Below, in pieces: positions 1 through 13,074 of a DNA stretch of 64,000 nt. The stretch is from DASUAS01 sp963809795. Its GTDB lineage: Bacteria; Actinomycetota; Acidimicrobiia; IMCC26256; DASPTH01. The stretch covers positions 372,001 to 436,000 of the forward strand of contig CAWELN010000006.1 in assembly GCA_963809795.1 (NCBI GenBank), written 5' to 3'. The translations under genes and the position numbers were made by a program. How positions within the stretch are numbered: the first letter of the stretch is position 1; each line of letters starts with the position of its first letter. The notes under the pieces were generated by a model. It was not told the DNA's origin. It did no database searches and worked only from the letters and a program-made list of their open reading frames with translations.

Positions 1-1
1 G

Positions 2-2383
<2,382 letters not shown>

Positions 2384-2500
2384 ACCCGCACTCTCTCCGG
2401 GAGATAGCCCTTCCGCGGGGTACGGGACGCTGGTACCGTCACCACCGCTCCTCCCCGGCACTTCCTCCGGTTTCGCCGCGCGCTCCGGCGCGCCGTGCCC

Positions 2501-2505
2501 GGAGG
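2501..2505 (+). promoter_or_regulatory. Ribosome binding site fixing the comEA start
   Basis: GGAGG lies 7 nt before GTG 2513. The upstream in-frame GTG at 2495 would place this site inside the coding sequence, so 2513 is preferred. Confidence 0.6.
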
Positions 2506-2512
2506 TCCGCTC

Positions 2513-3352
2513 GTGGCCGAGCTCTCTCCACCATCTTCACCGTCGTCCACCGAGGAACGCGCGTTCTGGGAGCGTGAGTTCCACGACGAACCCGAACCGC
2601 CGCGCCGCGCGCGCCCGCGCCCATTGCCGCGCCGCGAGCGGCGGCTCGCACGCGTGGCCGACGGTCCGCTCACCCGCCTGATCGACCGGGTGCACGACTG
2701 GCGGGCCGACGCCCGCTTCGGCGTGGTGGTGCTGGTGCTGGTCGCGGTGGTCGCCGGCGTGGTCTGGTACCGCATCGGTGTCGGCGGTGCGAGCGCGGGC
2801 GAATCGGCCGCGCCGCGCGCGGTCACGACCACGGTGTCGACCACGACGCTCGACGACCCCACGCCGTCGACGGGGCCGAAGGGCACCCCGGCTCGGCTCG
2901 CGGTTCACGTGGCCGGCGCGGTGACCCACCCGGGGGTGGTCGAGCTGCACGCGGGGGCCCGGGTCATCGACGCGGTCGAGGCGGTGGGCGGCGCGTTGGC
3001 CGACGGCGACCTCGACCGGCTGAACCTGGCCGCCAAGGTCACCGACGGCGAACGGGTCTACGTGGCCAAGGTCGGGCAGGCCGACCCGGGAGTGGTCGAC
3101 GGCGGCGCCGCCGGCGCGTCCGGCCCGGGTGACGGCACGGGCACCGGCGGCGGCGTCGGGGCGAAGGTCAACCTCAACACCGCGACGCAGGCGCAGCTCG
3201 AGGAGCTGCCGGGCATCGGGCCCACGTACGCGCAGTCGATCATCTCCGAACGTGAGCGCCGCGGCGGGTTCACGTCGGTGAACGACCTGCGCAGCGTCCG
3301 CGGCATCGGCGACAAGCGCTTCGCCGAGCTGGCGCCGCTCGTGACCGTGTGA
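2513..3352 (+). CDS. comEA: ComEA-family DNA-binding competence protein
   Basis: Predicted membrane-anchored DNA receptor for DNA uptake, 279 aa. A basic cytoplasmic N-terminus is followed by one membrane segment (FGVVVLVLVAVVAGVVWYRI), a linker, an SLBB-like domain (AVHVAGAVTHPGVVELHAG) and a C-terminal helix-hairpin-helix repeat (KVNLNTATQAQLEELPGIG, then DLRSVRGIGDKRFAEL). GTG 2513 was chosen because of the GGAGG at 2501. The stop is 4 bp before the TTG start of comEC, so the two are co-transcribed. HhH domains bind double-stranded DNA; whether this organism is transformable cannot be told from sequence. Confidence 0.9.
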   Translation: MAELSPPSSPSSTEERAFWEREFHDEPEPPRRARPRPLPRRERRLARVADGPLTRLIDRVHDWRADARFGVVVLVLVAVVAGVVWYRIGVGGASAGESAAPRAVTTTVSTTTLDDPTPSTGPKGTPARLAVHVAGAVTHPGVVELHAGARVIDAVEAVGGALADGDLDRLNLAAKVTDGERVYVAKVGQADPGVVDGGAAGASGPGDGTGTGGGVGAKVNLNTATQAQLEELPGIGPTYAQSIISERERRGGFTSVNDLRSVRGIGDKRFAELAPLVTV

Positions 3353-3356
3353 GCCG

Positions 3357-4833
3357 TTGAACCGTGCGCTGCCGTACGGGCCGCTGGCCGTCCTCGGCGC
3401 GGTCGTCGTCGGCATCCTCGCGGGCGAGGCCGCCGGCGGCGGGCCCGCGGTCGGAGCGCTCGTGGTCGGCATCCTCGGCGTCCTCGTCGCGTGGTGGCTC
3501 CGCCCGTCGCCGGAGCGGATCGGCGTGGCGCTGGTCGCGTTCGCATTGCTCGGTGGCGCCGCCATGCAACGGGCGCTCCACGGGCTCGACGTCGTCCCCG
3601 CTCGGGCCCGCGATCGTGCGACACGCCGACGCGCGTCTCGTCGCCACCCTCGTCGACGATCCCGACGCGGCGCGGTTCGACGCGCGGGCGCTGGTACGAG
3701 TCGACCGGTTCGACGGCCGCGGCGGCGGCCACCGGCGCGTCCTGGTCGAGGCCTCGGGCGACGTCGCCGGCCACCTGCGCCTGCTCGCCGCGGGGGAGCG
3801 GGTGGCGCTGCGCGGATGGTTCACACCGCTCGAGGGCTTCGACGAACGCTGGCGGTGGAAGCACGCCGTCGGGGCCTTCCACGCCACCGACGTGCTGGGT
3901 GTCGCACCCACCCGGTCGCCCCTCACGAGGCTGGCCAACGACGCCCGGGAGCTGGTCCTCGCCGGTTCGGAGCACCTCGGGCCGACCGATCGGTCGTTGC
4001 TGGCCGGCTTCCTCCTCGGTGACACCCGCGGCGTGCCCGAGGCGCTCACCGAGCAGTTCCGCGCCGCCGGCCTCACCCACCTGACCGCGGTCTCGGGGGA
4101 GAACGTCGCCTTCGTGCTCGCGCTCTTCGCGCCGCTGCTCCGCCGGCTCGGGCTGCGCGGCCGCGTGCTCGCGGCGCTGGCGTTGCTGATCGCGTTCGGC
4201 ACCATGACCCGCTGGGAGCCGTCGGTGCTCCGGGCCATCGCGATGGCCGTGCTCGCGCTGGTGGCCGGGCACCTCGGCCGTCCGGCGGCGGGCGTGCGGG
4301 TGCTCGCGTTGGCCGCGACCGCGCTGCTGCTCGCGGACCCGTTCCTCCTGCACCAGGTCGGGTTCCTGTTGTCGTGCGCGGCGAGCCTGGGCATCACGCT
4401 GCTGGCGCGCCCGATCACCGCGCGGCTGCGCGGTCCGGAGTGGATGCGCGAGGTGCTCGGCGTCACCGCCGCCGCGCAGGTCGGGGTGGCGCCGGTGCTC
4501 ATCCCCGTGTTCGGCTCCATGCCCCTGGTCGCCCTGCCGGCCAACCTGGTCGCGGTCCCCCTCGCCGCACCGCTCACGATGTGGGGTCTCGTGGCCGGCG
4601 TGCTCGGCGGCCTGGCCCGGCCGCTGTCGCCCGCGATCCCGCGCCTGCTCGAGCTGCCGACGGTCGGTCTGCTCCACGCGCTCATCGCGGTGGCCGACCT
4701 CGCGTCGAGGGTGCCGGTGGCCGTCGACGGTCGGGCGGCGTGGGGTCTGGTGGCCCTCGGTGCCCTCACGGCGGCCGGATGGCGCGCGCGTAGGCTCCGC
4801 ACGCATGCCCGCGTCCCGGTACCGCCTCGGTGA
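3357..4833 (+). CDS. comEC: ComEC/Rec2 DNA-uptake channel, frameshifted as read
   Basis: Polytopic membrane channel for single-stranded DNA uptake. The N-terminal membrane part (NRALPYGPLAVLGAVVVGIL to HGLDVVP) starts at TTG 3357. At a CCCC run (3596-3599) the frame must move by one base to continue as LGPAIVRHADARLVATLVDD, which gives a DUF4131-like domain and then the competence domain (AGFLLGDTRGVPEAL, GLTHLTAVSGENVAFVLAL) with many hydrophobic segments. Removing one C gives a continuous protein of about 491 aa. It ends soon after the competence domain, so the C-terminal metallo-beta-lactamase domain of long ComEC proteins is absent. The 3' end overlaps the next gene by 29 bp. Confidence 0.85.
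4791..4796 (+). promoter_or_regulatory. -10 box (TAGGCT), leaderless promoter of the FolP2-like gene
   Basis: TAGGCT ends 8 nt before ATG 4805 and lies inside the 3' end of comEC. The distance fits a transcript starting at or next to the start codon. No convincing -35 is seen. Confidence 0.45.
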
Positions 4834-5641
4834 CGAGGTCCACGACCTCACCACCCGCACGCTGGTGATGGGCATCCTCAACCGCACCCCCGACTCGTTC
4901 TACGACCACGGCGCCACCTTCGAGCTCGAGTCGCTCCTGCAGCGCGCCGCGGTGCTGGTCGACGACGGCGCCGACCTCCTCGACGTGGGCGGCGTGAAGG
5001 CCGGTCCCGGTCCCGAGGTCGGCGAGGCGGAGGAGCTCGACCGCGTCGTGGCGCCCATCGCCGCGCTGCACGAGCGCTTCGACGTCGCCATCTCGTGCGA
5101 CACGTGGCGCGCCGCGGTGCTCGACGAGGCGTGCAAGGCGGGCGCGGTCGTCGGCAACGACATCAGCGGCTTCGCCGACCCCGACTACCTCCCCGTCGCC
5201 GCCACCCACGGCGCGTCGGTGGTGGCGACCCACATCCGGTTGCAGCCGCGCGTCCCCGATCCCGACCCGCACTACGACGACCTGCTCGCCGAGGTCACCG
5301 CGTTCCTCCTCGACCGCGCCCGGCGCGCCGAGGCCGCCGGACTCGCCCCCGAGCAGGTCGCGCTCGACGCCGGCCTCGACCTCGGAAAGACCCCGCCGCA
5401 GAGTGCGGTGTTGTTGCGGGAGAGCGATGCGCTGGCCGCGCTCGGCTACCCGCTCCTGCTGTCGGCGTCGAACAAGCGGTTCCTCGGGGAGCTGCTCCAT
5501 CTCGACCTCGACGCCCGGCGGGCGGCCTCGCTGGCGGCCGTCGCCTACGGCATCGTCCACGGCTGCCGGATCGTGCGGGTCCACGACGTCGCCGGGTCGG
5601 TCGCGGTGTGCCGCATGATCGAAGCGCTGCTGGAGCCGTGA
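4805..5641 (+). CDS. Dihydropteroate synthase-family protein, FolP2-like
   Basis: A 278-aa TIM-barrel protein of the pterin-binding family. Motifs in order: MGILNRTPDSFYDHG, GADLLDVGGVKAGPG, SCDTWRA, GNDISGF, DAGLDLGKT, LSASNKRFLG and RVHDVAGSV. The signatures NRTPDSFYD and DVGGVKAGPG resemble mycobacterial FolP2 rather than FolP1. From family knowledge FolP2 did not show dihydropteroate synthase activity, so folate synthesis should not be assumed. ATG 4805 has a -10 box 8 nt upstream and overlaps the end of comEC. It interrupts the usual comEC-holA adjacency. Confidence 0.85.
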   Translation: MPASRYRLGDEVHDLTTRTLVMGILNRTPDSFYDHGATFELESLLQRAAVLVDDGADLLDVGGVKAGPGPEVGEAEELDRVVAPIAALHERFDVAISCDTWRAAVLDEACKAGAVVGNDISGFADPDYLPVAATHGASVVATHIRLQPRVPDPDPHYDDLLAEVTAFLLDRARRAEAAGLAPEQVALDAGLDLGKTPPQSAVLLRESDALAALGYPLLLSASNKRFLGELLHLDLDARRAASLAAVAYGIVHGCRIVRVHDVAGSVAVCRMIEALLEP

Positions 5642-5645
5642 GCGG

Positions 5646-6722
5646 ATGAGCGCCGGCGCCTACCTGGTGAAGGGGACCGACCCGTCGTTGCGCGACCGCG
5701 TCGTCGACGACCTCGTCGCCGAGCTGCTGGGCGACGACGACCGCAGCCTCGCCCTCGAGGAGATCGTCATCCCGGGGCGCGCCGGGCCGGGCGAAGAGTC
5801 CGACGCAACCGCCGGCGCCGAGGGTCGCGAGGCGGCGGTGGCGGCGCTGCTGAACGCGGCCGGGAGTCCGCCGTTCATGACCGCGCACCGCGTGGTGGTG
5901 GCGCGCGACGTCGGCGCGCTCACCGCCGGCGACGTCGACGGCATCGTCCGCTATCTCGAGAACCCGCTCGACACCACCATCCTGGTGTTCGTCTCCGGCG
6001 GCGGCACCATCCCGGCCGCGCTGAGCAAGCAGCTGAAGGCGGTCAAGGCCCAGGAGCGCGCGCCCGAGAGCGAGAAGACGGACAAGGTCCTGATCGGCTC
6101 CGCGCACGAAGCAGGGCTCCTGCTCTCGCCGGACGCGGCGACGTTGATCTCGTCGCACCTCGGCGAGGACGCGGGCCGCGTCGCCGCGCTGGTCGACGTG
6201 CTCGCAGCGGCGTACGCGCCCGACGTGCGTCTCGGTGTCGACGAGGTGACGCCGTATCTCGGTGAAGCGGGCGCGGTGCCGTCGTACCTCCTCACGAACG
6301 CCATCGAAGAGGGCGACCCGGCCGTCGCGCTGGAGACCCTGCACCGCCTCCTGACGGTGTCGAGCGCGCAGCAGCCCAAGCCCATGCACCCACTGCAGGT
6401 GATGGGCCTGCTCAACGGCTACTACCGCCGCATCCTCCGGCTCGACGACCCGTCGGTGCGTTCCGGCGCGGACGCGGTGGCGGCGCTCGGTGGGAAGGTG
6501 AAGGAGTACCCGGCGCGCAAGGCGCTCACCCAAGCCCGGGCGCTGGGTCCGGGTGGGATCCGCCAGGCGTTCGACGCGCTGTTCCAGGCCGACCTCGACC
6601 TCAAGGGGGCGCGGGGCATCCCCGAACAGGCGGTGATGGAGGTGCTGGTCGTCCGGCTGACCCGGTTGGCCGCCCGCAGCGGCAGCGGAAGTGGAAGTGG
6701 AAGTGGAGGTCGCCGTCGATGA
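5646..6722 (+). CDS. holA: DNA polymerase III subunit delta
   Basis: Clamp-loader subunit that opens the beta clamp, 358 aa, typical length. The N-terminal region shows AYLVKGTDPSLRDRVVDDLV, then TAHRVVVARDVGAL and LVFVSGGGTIPAALSKQLK; the helical C-terminal part includes VMGLLNGYYRRILRLDD and RALGPGGIRQAFDALFQADL. It ends in a Ser-Gly repeat with Arg residues. ATG 5646 follows the preceding stop by 4 bp. Its stop TGA overlaps the ATG of the next gene. The comEC-holA-rpsT neighbourhood is conserved in Actinobacteria, which supports the call despite low sequence conservation in this family. Confidence 0.9.
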   Translation: MSAGAYLVKGTDPSLRDRVVDDLVAELLGDDDRSLALEEIVIPGRAGPGEESDATAGAEGREAAVAALLNAAGSPPFMTAHRVVVARDVGALTAGDVDGIVRYLENPLDTTILVFVSGGGTIPAALSKQLKAVKAQERAPESEKTDKVLIGSAHEAGLLLSPDAATLISSHLGEDAGRVAALVDVLAAAYAPDVRLGVDEVTPYLGEAGAVPSYLLTNAIEEGDPAVALETLHRLLTVSSAQQPKPMHPLQVMGLLNGYYRRILRLDDPSVRSGADAVAALGGKVKEYPARKALTQARALGPGGIRQAFDALFQADLDLKGARGIPEQAVMEVLVVRLTRLAARSGSGSGSGSGGRRR

Positions 6723-7562
6723 GCGTTCGTCTCCGTGATGTCGTGATGGGGCAGCTCGACGCCCTGCGCCACGAGCCGACGGAGAAGCGGATCCGGGCGA
6801 CCCTCGGTGGGCAGACCGTCGTCGACAGCACGCGCGCGCTGCTGGTGTGGGAACCGAAGCGGGTCGTCCCCACCTACGCGGTGCCGCTCGAGGACGTCGC
6901 GGCGCAGGTCGTCACCGCGGCACCGACCGAGATGGCGCGACCGGACGGTGTGCCGGCGAAGGGAGCGTCACACCTCGGGGCGCGGCTGGTGTACGACCCC
7001 AGCGTCCCGTTCTCGGCCCACACCACCGACGGCGAGGTCATGACGGTCCGCGCGTCCGGCTCCGATCGGTCGGCGGACGCGTTCCGTCCCGCCGACCCCG
7101 ACCTCGCGGACTACGTGCTCCTCGACTTCGCCGCGTTCGACGCGTGGTACGAGGAGGACGAGCGGAACGTCGCCCATCCCCGCGACCCGTTCCACCGCGT
7201 CGACATCCTGCACAGCTCCCGTCACGTGCGCGATCGAGCTCGGGGGCACGCTGTTGGCGGAGAGCACCGCGCCGTACCTGCTGTTCGAGCCGCCGCTCCC
7301 GGTCCGCTACTACCTCGCGGCCGACGACGTGCGCACCGACCTGCTCGCACCGAGCGATCACCTCACGTACTGCGCCTACAAGGGGGAGGCGTCGTACTGG
7401 TCGGTGGGGGACGAGCAGCACCTCGCGTGGTGCTACCGGCACCCGCTCCGCGACGCGTCCGAGATCGTCGACCGGATCGCGTTCTTCAACGAACGGGTCG
7501 ACCTGATCGTCGACGGCATGCGGCCTGACCGGCCGATCACGCCGTGGTCACCACCTGCCTGA
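6719..7562 (+). CDS. Tandem DUF427-domain protein, frameshifted as read
   Basis: Two DUF427 modules of unknown biochemical role. The first (IRATLGGQTVVDSTRALLVW, VVPTYAVPLEDV) starts at ATG 6719, which overlaps the holA stop. After LHSSRHVR (near 7226-7233) one base must be skipped to continue as IELGGTLLAESTAPYLLFEP, LPVRYYLAADDV and HLTYCAYKGEASYWSVGD, which is the second module. The extra base is a G within GCGCG around 7228-7232. Corrected length is about 280 aa. The downstream frame alone (from 7254) would lack its first strand, so a fused protein is more likely than two genes. It faces rpsT convergently with 17 bp between them. Confidence 0.8.
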
Positions 7563-7579
7563 CCGGGTTGCTCGACCGC

Positions 7580-7837
7580 TCAGCTGGCGCTGGCCTTCTT
7601 CATCAGACGGGAGGTGCGGCGGGCGGCCTGGTTCTTGTGGATCCGGCCCTTGGCCGCGGCCGAGTCGAGGCGCTTCTGGGCGAGACGGACGGCGTCGGGG
7701 GCGTCCTCGCTCCCGGCCTCGAGCTCCTGGGTCGCCCGCTTCACCCGGGTCTTGAGCTCGGAGCGCACCGCCTGGTTGCGCAGCCGCCGACGCTCGTTCG
7801 AGCGGTTCCGCTTGATCTGGCTCTTGATGTTCGCCAT
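7580..7837 (-). CDS. rpsT: 30S ribosomal protein S20
   Basis: Binds 16S rRNA in the small subunit; 85 aa, normal length. The sequence is typical: MANIKSQIKRNRSNERRRLR at the start and KGRIHKNQAARRTSRLMKKA near the end. A CGGAG ribosome site lies at 7850-7854 before the ATG. It is divergent from lepA and convergent with the DUF427 gene, the usual isolated placement of rpsT between holA and lepA. Confidence 0.97.
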   Translation of the reverse strand: MANIKSQIKRNRSNERRRLRNQAVRSELKTRVKRATQELEAGSEDAPDAVRLAQKRLDSAAAKGRIHKNQAARRTSRLMKKASAS

Positions 7838-7893
7838 GGCGCGTGCGGTGCTCCGGTTTTCGAGATCGGGAGGGGGCGTTCGAGCGAGGGATC

Positions 7894-7899
7894 AGGGTA
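7894..7899 (-). promoter_or_regulatory. -10 box (TACCCT) of rpsT
   Basis: Read on the minus strand, TACCCT lies 56 nt before the rpsT ATG, leaving a leader with a CGGAG ribosome site. Inference from motif only. Confidence 0.35.
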
Positions 7900-7951
7900 G
7901 CAGCAGCCCAAGGGTTTCGTCCGTCCGGCTCCCGGGCGTGGAGAATGAGGT

Positions 7952-9735
<1,784 letters not shown>

Positions 9736-9736
<1 letters not shown>

Positions 9737-10881
9737 TGCCGAGCGCCGGATCGGCCTTCGGCGTCTACGTGCACATCCCGTTCTGCGCGTCACGCTGCGA
9801 CTACTGCGACTTCGCGACCTGGACCGATCGCGCCCATCTGGCCGACGAGTACGTCGACGCCTGCGTGCGCGACCTCGGACGGCGGGCACCGGCGCCCGCG
9901 AGCAGCGTGTTCTTCGGCGGCGGCACGCCGTCGTTGCTCGACGCCGCCGCGCTCACCCGGATCCTCGACGCGATCCCGCGCGCGGCCGACGCCGAGGTGA
10001 CGGTCGAGTGCAACCCCGACTCCGTCGACCTCGCCAAGCTGTGCGCGTACCGCGCCGCCGGGGTGAACCGCGTGTCGTTCGGCGTGCAGTCGATGCGCGC
10101 GCACGTGCTCGCCGCGCTGGGCCGCACGCACGACCCCGACAACGTGGCCCGCGCCGTCGACTGGGCGCGCGCCGCCGGGATCGAGCGCCTGAACCTCGAC
10201 CTCATCTACGGCACGCCGGGCGAGCGCGTCGCGGACTGGGAAGCGACCCTCGACGCCGCCCTGGCGCTGGAGCCGGGGCACGTGAGCGCGTACGCGTTGA
10301 CCGTCGAGCCGGGTACCCCGCTCGGCCGGGCGGTCGCGGCCGGCCGGCGGGAAGCGCCCGACGACGACGACCAGGCCCTGAAGTACGAGGTGGCCGACGA
10401 CCGCCTGGCCGCCGCCGGCCTCGCCTGGTACGAGATCTCCAACTGGGCCCGCCCGGGCGACCAGTGCCGCCACAACCTCCTCTACTGGGAGGGCGGTGAC
10501 TACGCCGCCATCGGCTGTGCCGCGCACGGCCACACCGCCGGTCGCCGGTGGTGGAACGTGCGCACGCCCGAGCGCTACATCGCCGCGGTGCGGGCGGGCA
10601 CCTCGACCGAGGCCGGGAGCGAGACCCTCGACCCCGCCGCCCGCCGGGCGGAGACCATGGTCCTGGCCGTGCGCACCGCCGGTGGGATCAAGCTTCCGGG
10701 CCCCGGGGCCGATCCTCATGGCATGGTCGCGTGCATCGACGAGCTCATCGACGTCGGTCTCCTGGCCCGGGAGGGGGACCGGGCCGTCCTCACGCGCCGC
10801 GGCCGGCTCCTCGGCAACGAGGTCGCCGCCCGGCTCCTGCTGGCACTCGAGGGCCGGGCCCTCCCGGCTGGCACTCGGTAG
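9736..10881 (+). CDS. hemW: Radical SAM heme chaperone HemW
   Basis: Anaerobic coproporphyrinogen oxidase-like protein; the family delivers heme to respiratory enzymes. 381 aa. The radical SAM motif CASRCDYC sits near residue 15, followed by FFGGGTPSLLD, VECNPDSVDLAK, RVSFGVQSM, NLDLIYGTPG and the HemW C-terminal domain. The ATG overlaps the lepA stop. Its 3' end runs up to the CIRCE operator of hrcA. Confidence 0.93.
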
Positions 10882-10893
10882 AATCGAGTGCCA
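10869..10893 (+). promoter_or_regulatory. CIRCE operator with embedded -10 box before hrcA
   Basis: TGGCACTC - 9 nt - GAGTGCCA is a perfect 8-bp inverted repeat with the N9 spacing of CIRCE, the HrcA binding site. The spacer holds TAGAAT (10879-10884), a good -10 hexamer, and ATG 10894 follows the right arm directly. HrcA bound here would cover both promoter and start codon. A further TGGCACTC half-site lies at 10841-10848. Confidence 0.85.
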
Positions 10894-11916
10894 ATGGAGC
10901 TCGACGAGCGGAAGGCCGCCATCCTCCGGGCCATCGTGGAGGAGCACATCTCGACCGCGCAGCCGGTGGGGTCGCAGACGATCGCGCGCTCCCGTGGCCT
11001 CGGCGTGTCGAGCGCCACCGTCCGCAACGACATGACCGTCCTCGAGCGCGAGGGCTACCTGGTGCAGCCTCACACCTCGGCGGGCCGCGTCCCGACCGAC
11101 CGCGGGTACCGGTTCTTCGTCGACAACTTCGAAGGGCAGCCCGGGCTCGCGCCCGCGCAGCGCCGGGTCGTCGCCGACTTCTTCACCCTCTTCCAGTCGG
11201 CGCACCAGGTGCTCGAGGACCTGCTGCACGAGACGAGCCACCTCCTCGCCCGGGTGAGCACCCACACCGCGGTGGTGGTGGGCCCGCACTCGGAGACCCT
11301 GGCCTCGGTCCGCAGCGTCCAGCTGATCAGCCTGCAGCCGTCGCTGGTGATGGCCCTGGCCATCCTGTCGAACGGCAACGTGGAGAAGTGCCTCCTGCAC
11401 GTGGCCGACGACCTCGACGACGCCTCGATCGCCACCGCCGGCGCGCTGCTCGACACGCAGCTCGCCGGCTCCCGCTGGGCCGAGCTGCCCGAGCTGCGGT
11501 CGGAGGCCGGCCCGGACGCCGACTCCCTGGCCGCGGAGGCGAGGGACGCCCTCGCGGCCCGCTCCCAGCAGGAGCTCGTGGAACCCCTCTACGTGGGCGG
11601 CGCCAGCCGCCTCGCGGCCGACCAGGAGGCGTTCCCGACCTCCACCAGCGCGGCCCGCCTCCTGGAGCTCCTGGAGCGCCAGGTGGAGGTGGTCTCGTTG
11701 GTCCACGACCTGCTCGACCAGGGCCCCACCGTCCGCATCGGCTCCGAGAACCCGATCGACGAGCTGCGCGACTGCTCCATCGTCGTGGCGCCGTACCGCG
11801 TCGACGGCGAGGTCGCCGGTACGGTGGGGGTGCTCGGGCCCACCCGCATGGACTACCGCCAGGCGCTCGCCGCGGTGGAGGCCATCTCGCAGCAACTCGG
11901 AGACGTCCTCTCGTGA
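10894..11916 (+). CDS. hrcA: Heat-inducible transcription repressor HrcA
   Basis: Winged-helix repressor of heat-shock genes, 340 aa. The DNA-binding part is KAAILRAIVEEHISTAQPVG, SSATVRNDMTVLEREGYL and HTSAGRVPTDRGYRFFVD; the GAF-like and inserted dimerisation region follows (SNGNVEKCLLHVADDL, GTVGVLGPTRMDYRQA). ATG 10894 is chosen over GTG 10888, which lies inside the CIRCE right arm. With a -10 box 9 nt upstream the mRNA should be nearly leaderless and autoregulated. dnaJ follows 30 bp downstream. Confidence 0.95.
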   Translation: MELDERKAAILRAIVEEHISTAQPVGSQTIARSRGLGVSSATVRNDMTVLEREGYLVQPHTSAGRVPTDRGYRFFVDNFEGQPGLAPAQRRVVADFFTLFQSAHQVLEDLLHETSHLLARVSTHTAVVVGPHSETLASVRSVQLISLQPSLVMALAILSNGNVEKCLLHVADDLDDASIATAGALLDTQLAGSRWAELPELRSEAGPDADSLAAEARDALAARSQQELVEPLYVGGASRLAADQEAFPTSTSAARLLELLERQVEVVSLVHDLLDQGPTVRIGSENPIDELRDCSIVVAPYRVDGEVAGTVGVLGPTRMDYRQALAAVEAISQQLGDVLS

Positions 11917-11946
11917 ACCGGCCACTTGCTGAAGGAAGCCGCGGCC

Positions 11947-13068
11947 ATGGCTGACCACTACGAGGTCCTCGGCGTCGCCCGCAACGCCACCGACGACGAG
12001 ATCAAGCGCGCCTACCGCGCGTTGGCGCGCCAGTACCACCCCGACAGCAACCCCGACCCGGACGCGGAGGCGAGGTTCAAGGACATCAACGTCGCCTACG
12101 AGACGCTGAAGGATCCGGAGCGCCGGCGGCGCTACGACGTGTTCGGCGACGACGGCACCCGTGCGGGCGCCGGTGCCGGTGCGGGCGCGCCGGGCGGCGA
12201 CGCGTTCGGGTTCGGCGACATCTTCGACGCGTTCTTCGGCGGGGATCCGTTCGGCAACGGTCGCACCCAGGCGGGGCCGCCGCGCGCACCGGACGCCGAG
12301 GCCGTGGTCCACCTCGATCTCGGCCAGGCCGCGTTCGGCACCACCGCGACCGTCGACGTCCGCCTGCCCGTCTCGTGCGAGCGCTGCGAGGGGTCGGGCT
12401 GCGAGCCCGGCACCCACCCGGCGCGCTGCGAGGTGTGCGGCGGCGCGGGTGAGGTGCGCGAGGTGCGCCGTTCGATCCTCGGTCAGATCGTCACCGCCGC
12501 GCCGTGCGTCGCGTGCAGCGCGACCGGGAGCCGCATCCCGTCGCCGTGTCGGGAATGCAGGGGTGACGGTCGCGTCCGGGCGTCGCGTTCGATCGACGTC
12601 GAGGTCCCGGGCGGCGTCGACGACGGCCAGCGCCTCCGGCTCTCGGGACGAGGTCCGGCGGCACCGCGCGGCGGTGTGCCCGGCGACCTCTACGTCACCG
12701 TGCGCGTCGCGCCCGACCCGAGGTTCGAGCGCCAGGGCGAGGACCTGCTGCACGTGCGGACCATCGCGTTCACCCAGGCGGTCCTCGGCACGCATCTCGA
12801 CGTCGACACGCTCGAGGGGCTGGAGGAGCTCATCGTCCCGCCGGGCACCCAACCGGGGCACGTCTTCCGGTTGAAGGGCCGGGGCGTGCCCGCGCTGCGC
12901 GGCCGGGGCCGCGGCGACCTCCTCGTGCGCGTCGACGTCGAGATCCCCACGCGGCTCTCGGCCGAAGAGGACGAGCTCGTGCGGTCGTTGGCCGGGGTCC
13001 GCGGCGAGGAGGTCGCCGCGCCGCAGGACAAGGGCGTCTTCTCCCGGCTCAAGTCCGCGTTCCAGTAG
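11947..13068 (+). CDS. dnaJ: Chaperone DnaJ (hrcA-linked copy)
   Basis: Hsp70 co-chaperone, 373 aa. J-domain with intact HPD (ALARQYHPDSNPD), a Gly/Phe-rich linker (GFGDIFDAFFGGDPFG), four zinc-finger repeats (CERCEGSG, CEVCGGAG, CVACSATG, CRECRGDG) and the C-terminal substrate-binding domains. ATG 11947 has GGAAG about 8 nt upstream and is preferred over the upstream in-frame start at 11926. hrcA-dnaJ linkage is typical of Actinobacteria, where this is often a second dnaJ separate from the dnaK operon. Confidence 0.95.
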   Translation: MADHYEVLGVARNATDDEIKRAYRALARQYHPDSNPDPDAEARFKDINVAYETLKDPERRRRYDVFGDDGTRAGAGAGAGAPGGDAFGFGDIFDAFFGGDPFGNGRTQAGPPRAPDAEAVVHLDLGQAAFGTTATVDVRLPVSCERCEGSGCEPGTHPARCEVCGGAGEVREVRRSILGQIVTAAPCVACSATGSRIPSPCRECRGDGRVRASRSIDVEVPGGVDDGQRLRLSGRGPAAPRGGVPGDLYVTVRVAPDPRFERQGEDLLHVRTIAFTQAVLGTHLDVDTLEGLEELIVPPGTQPGHVFRLKGRGVPALRGRGRGDLLVRVDVEIPTRLSAEEDELVRSLAGVRGEEVAAPQDKGVFSRLKSAFQ

Positions 13069-13074
13069 GCGGCC

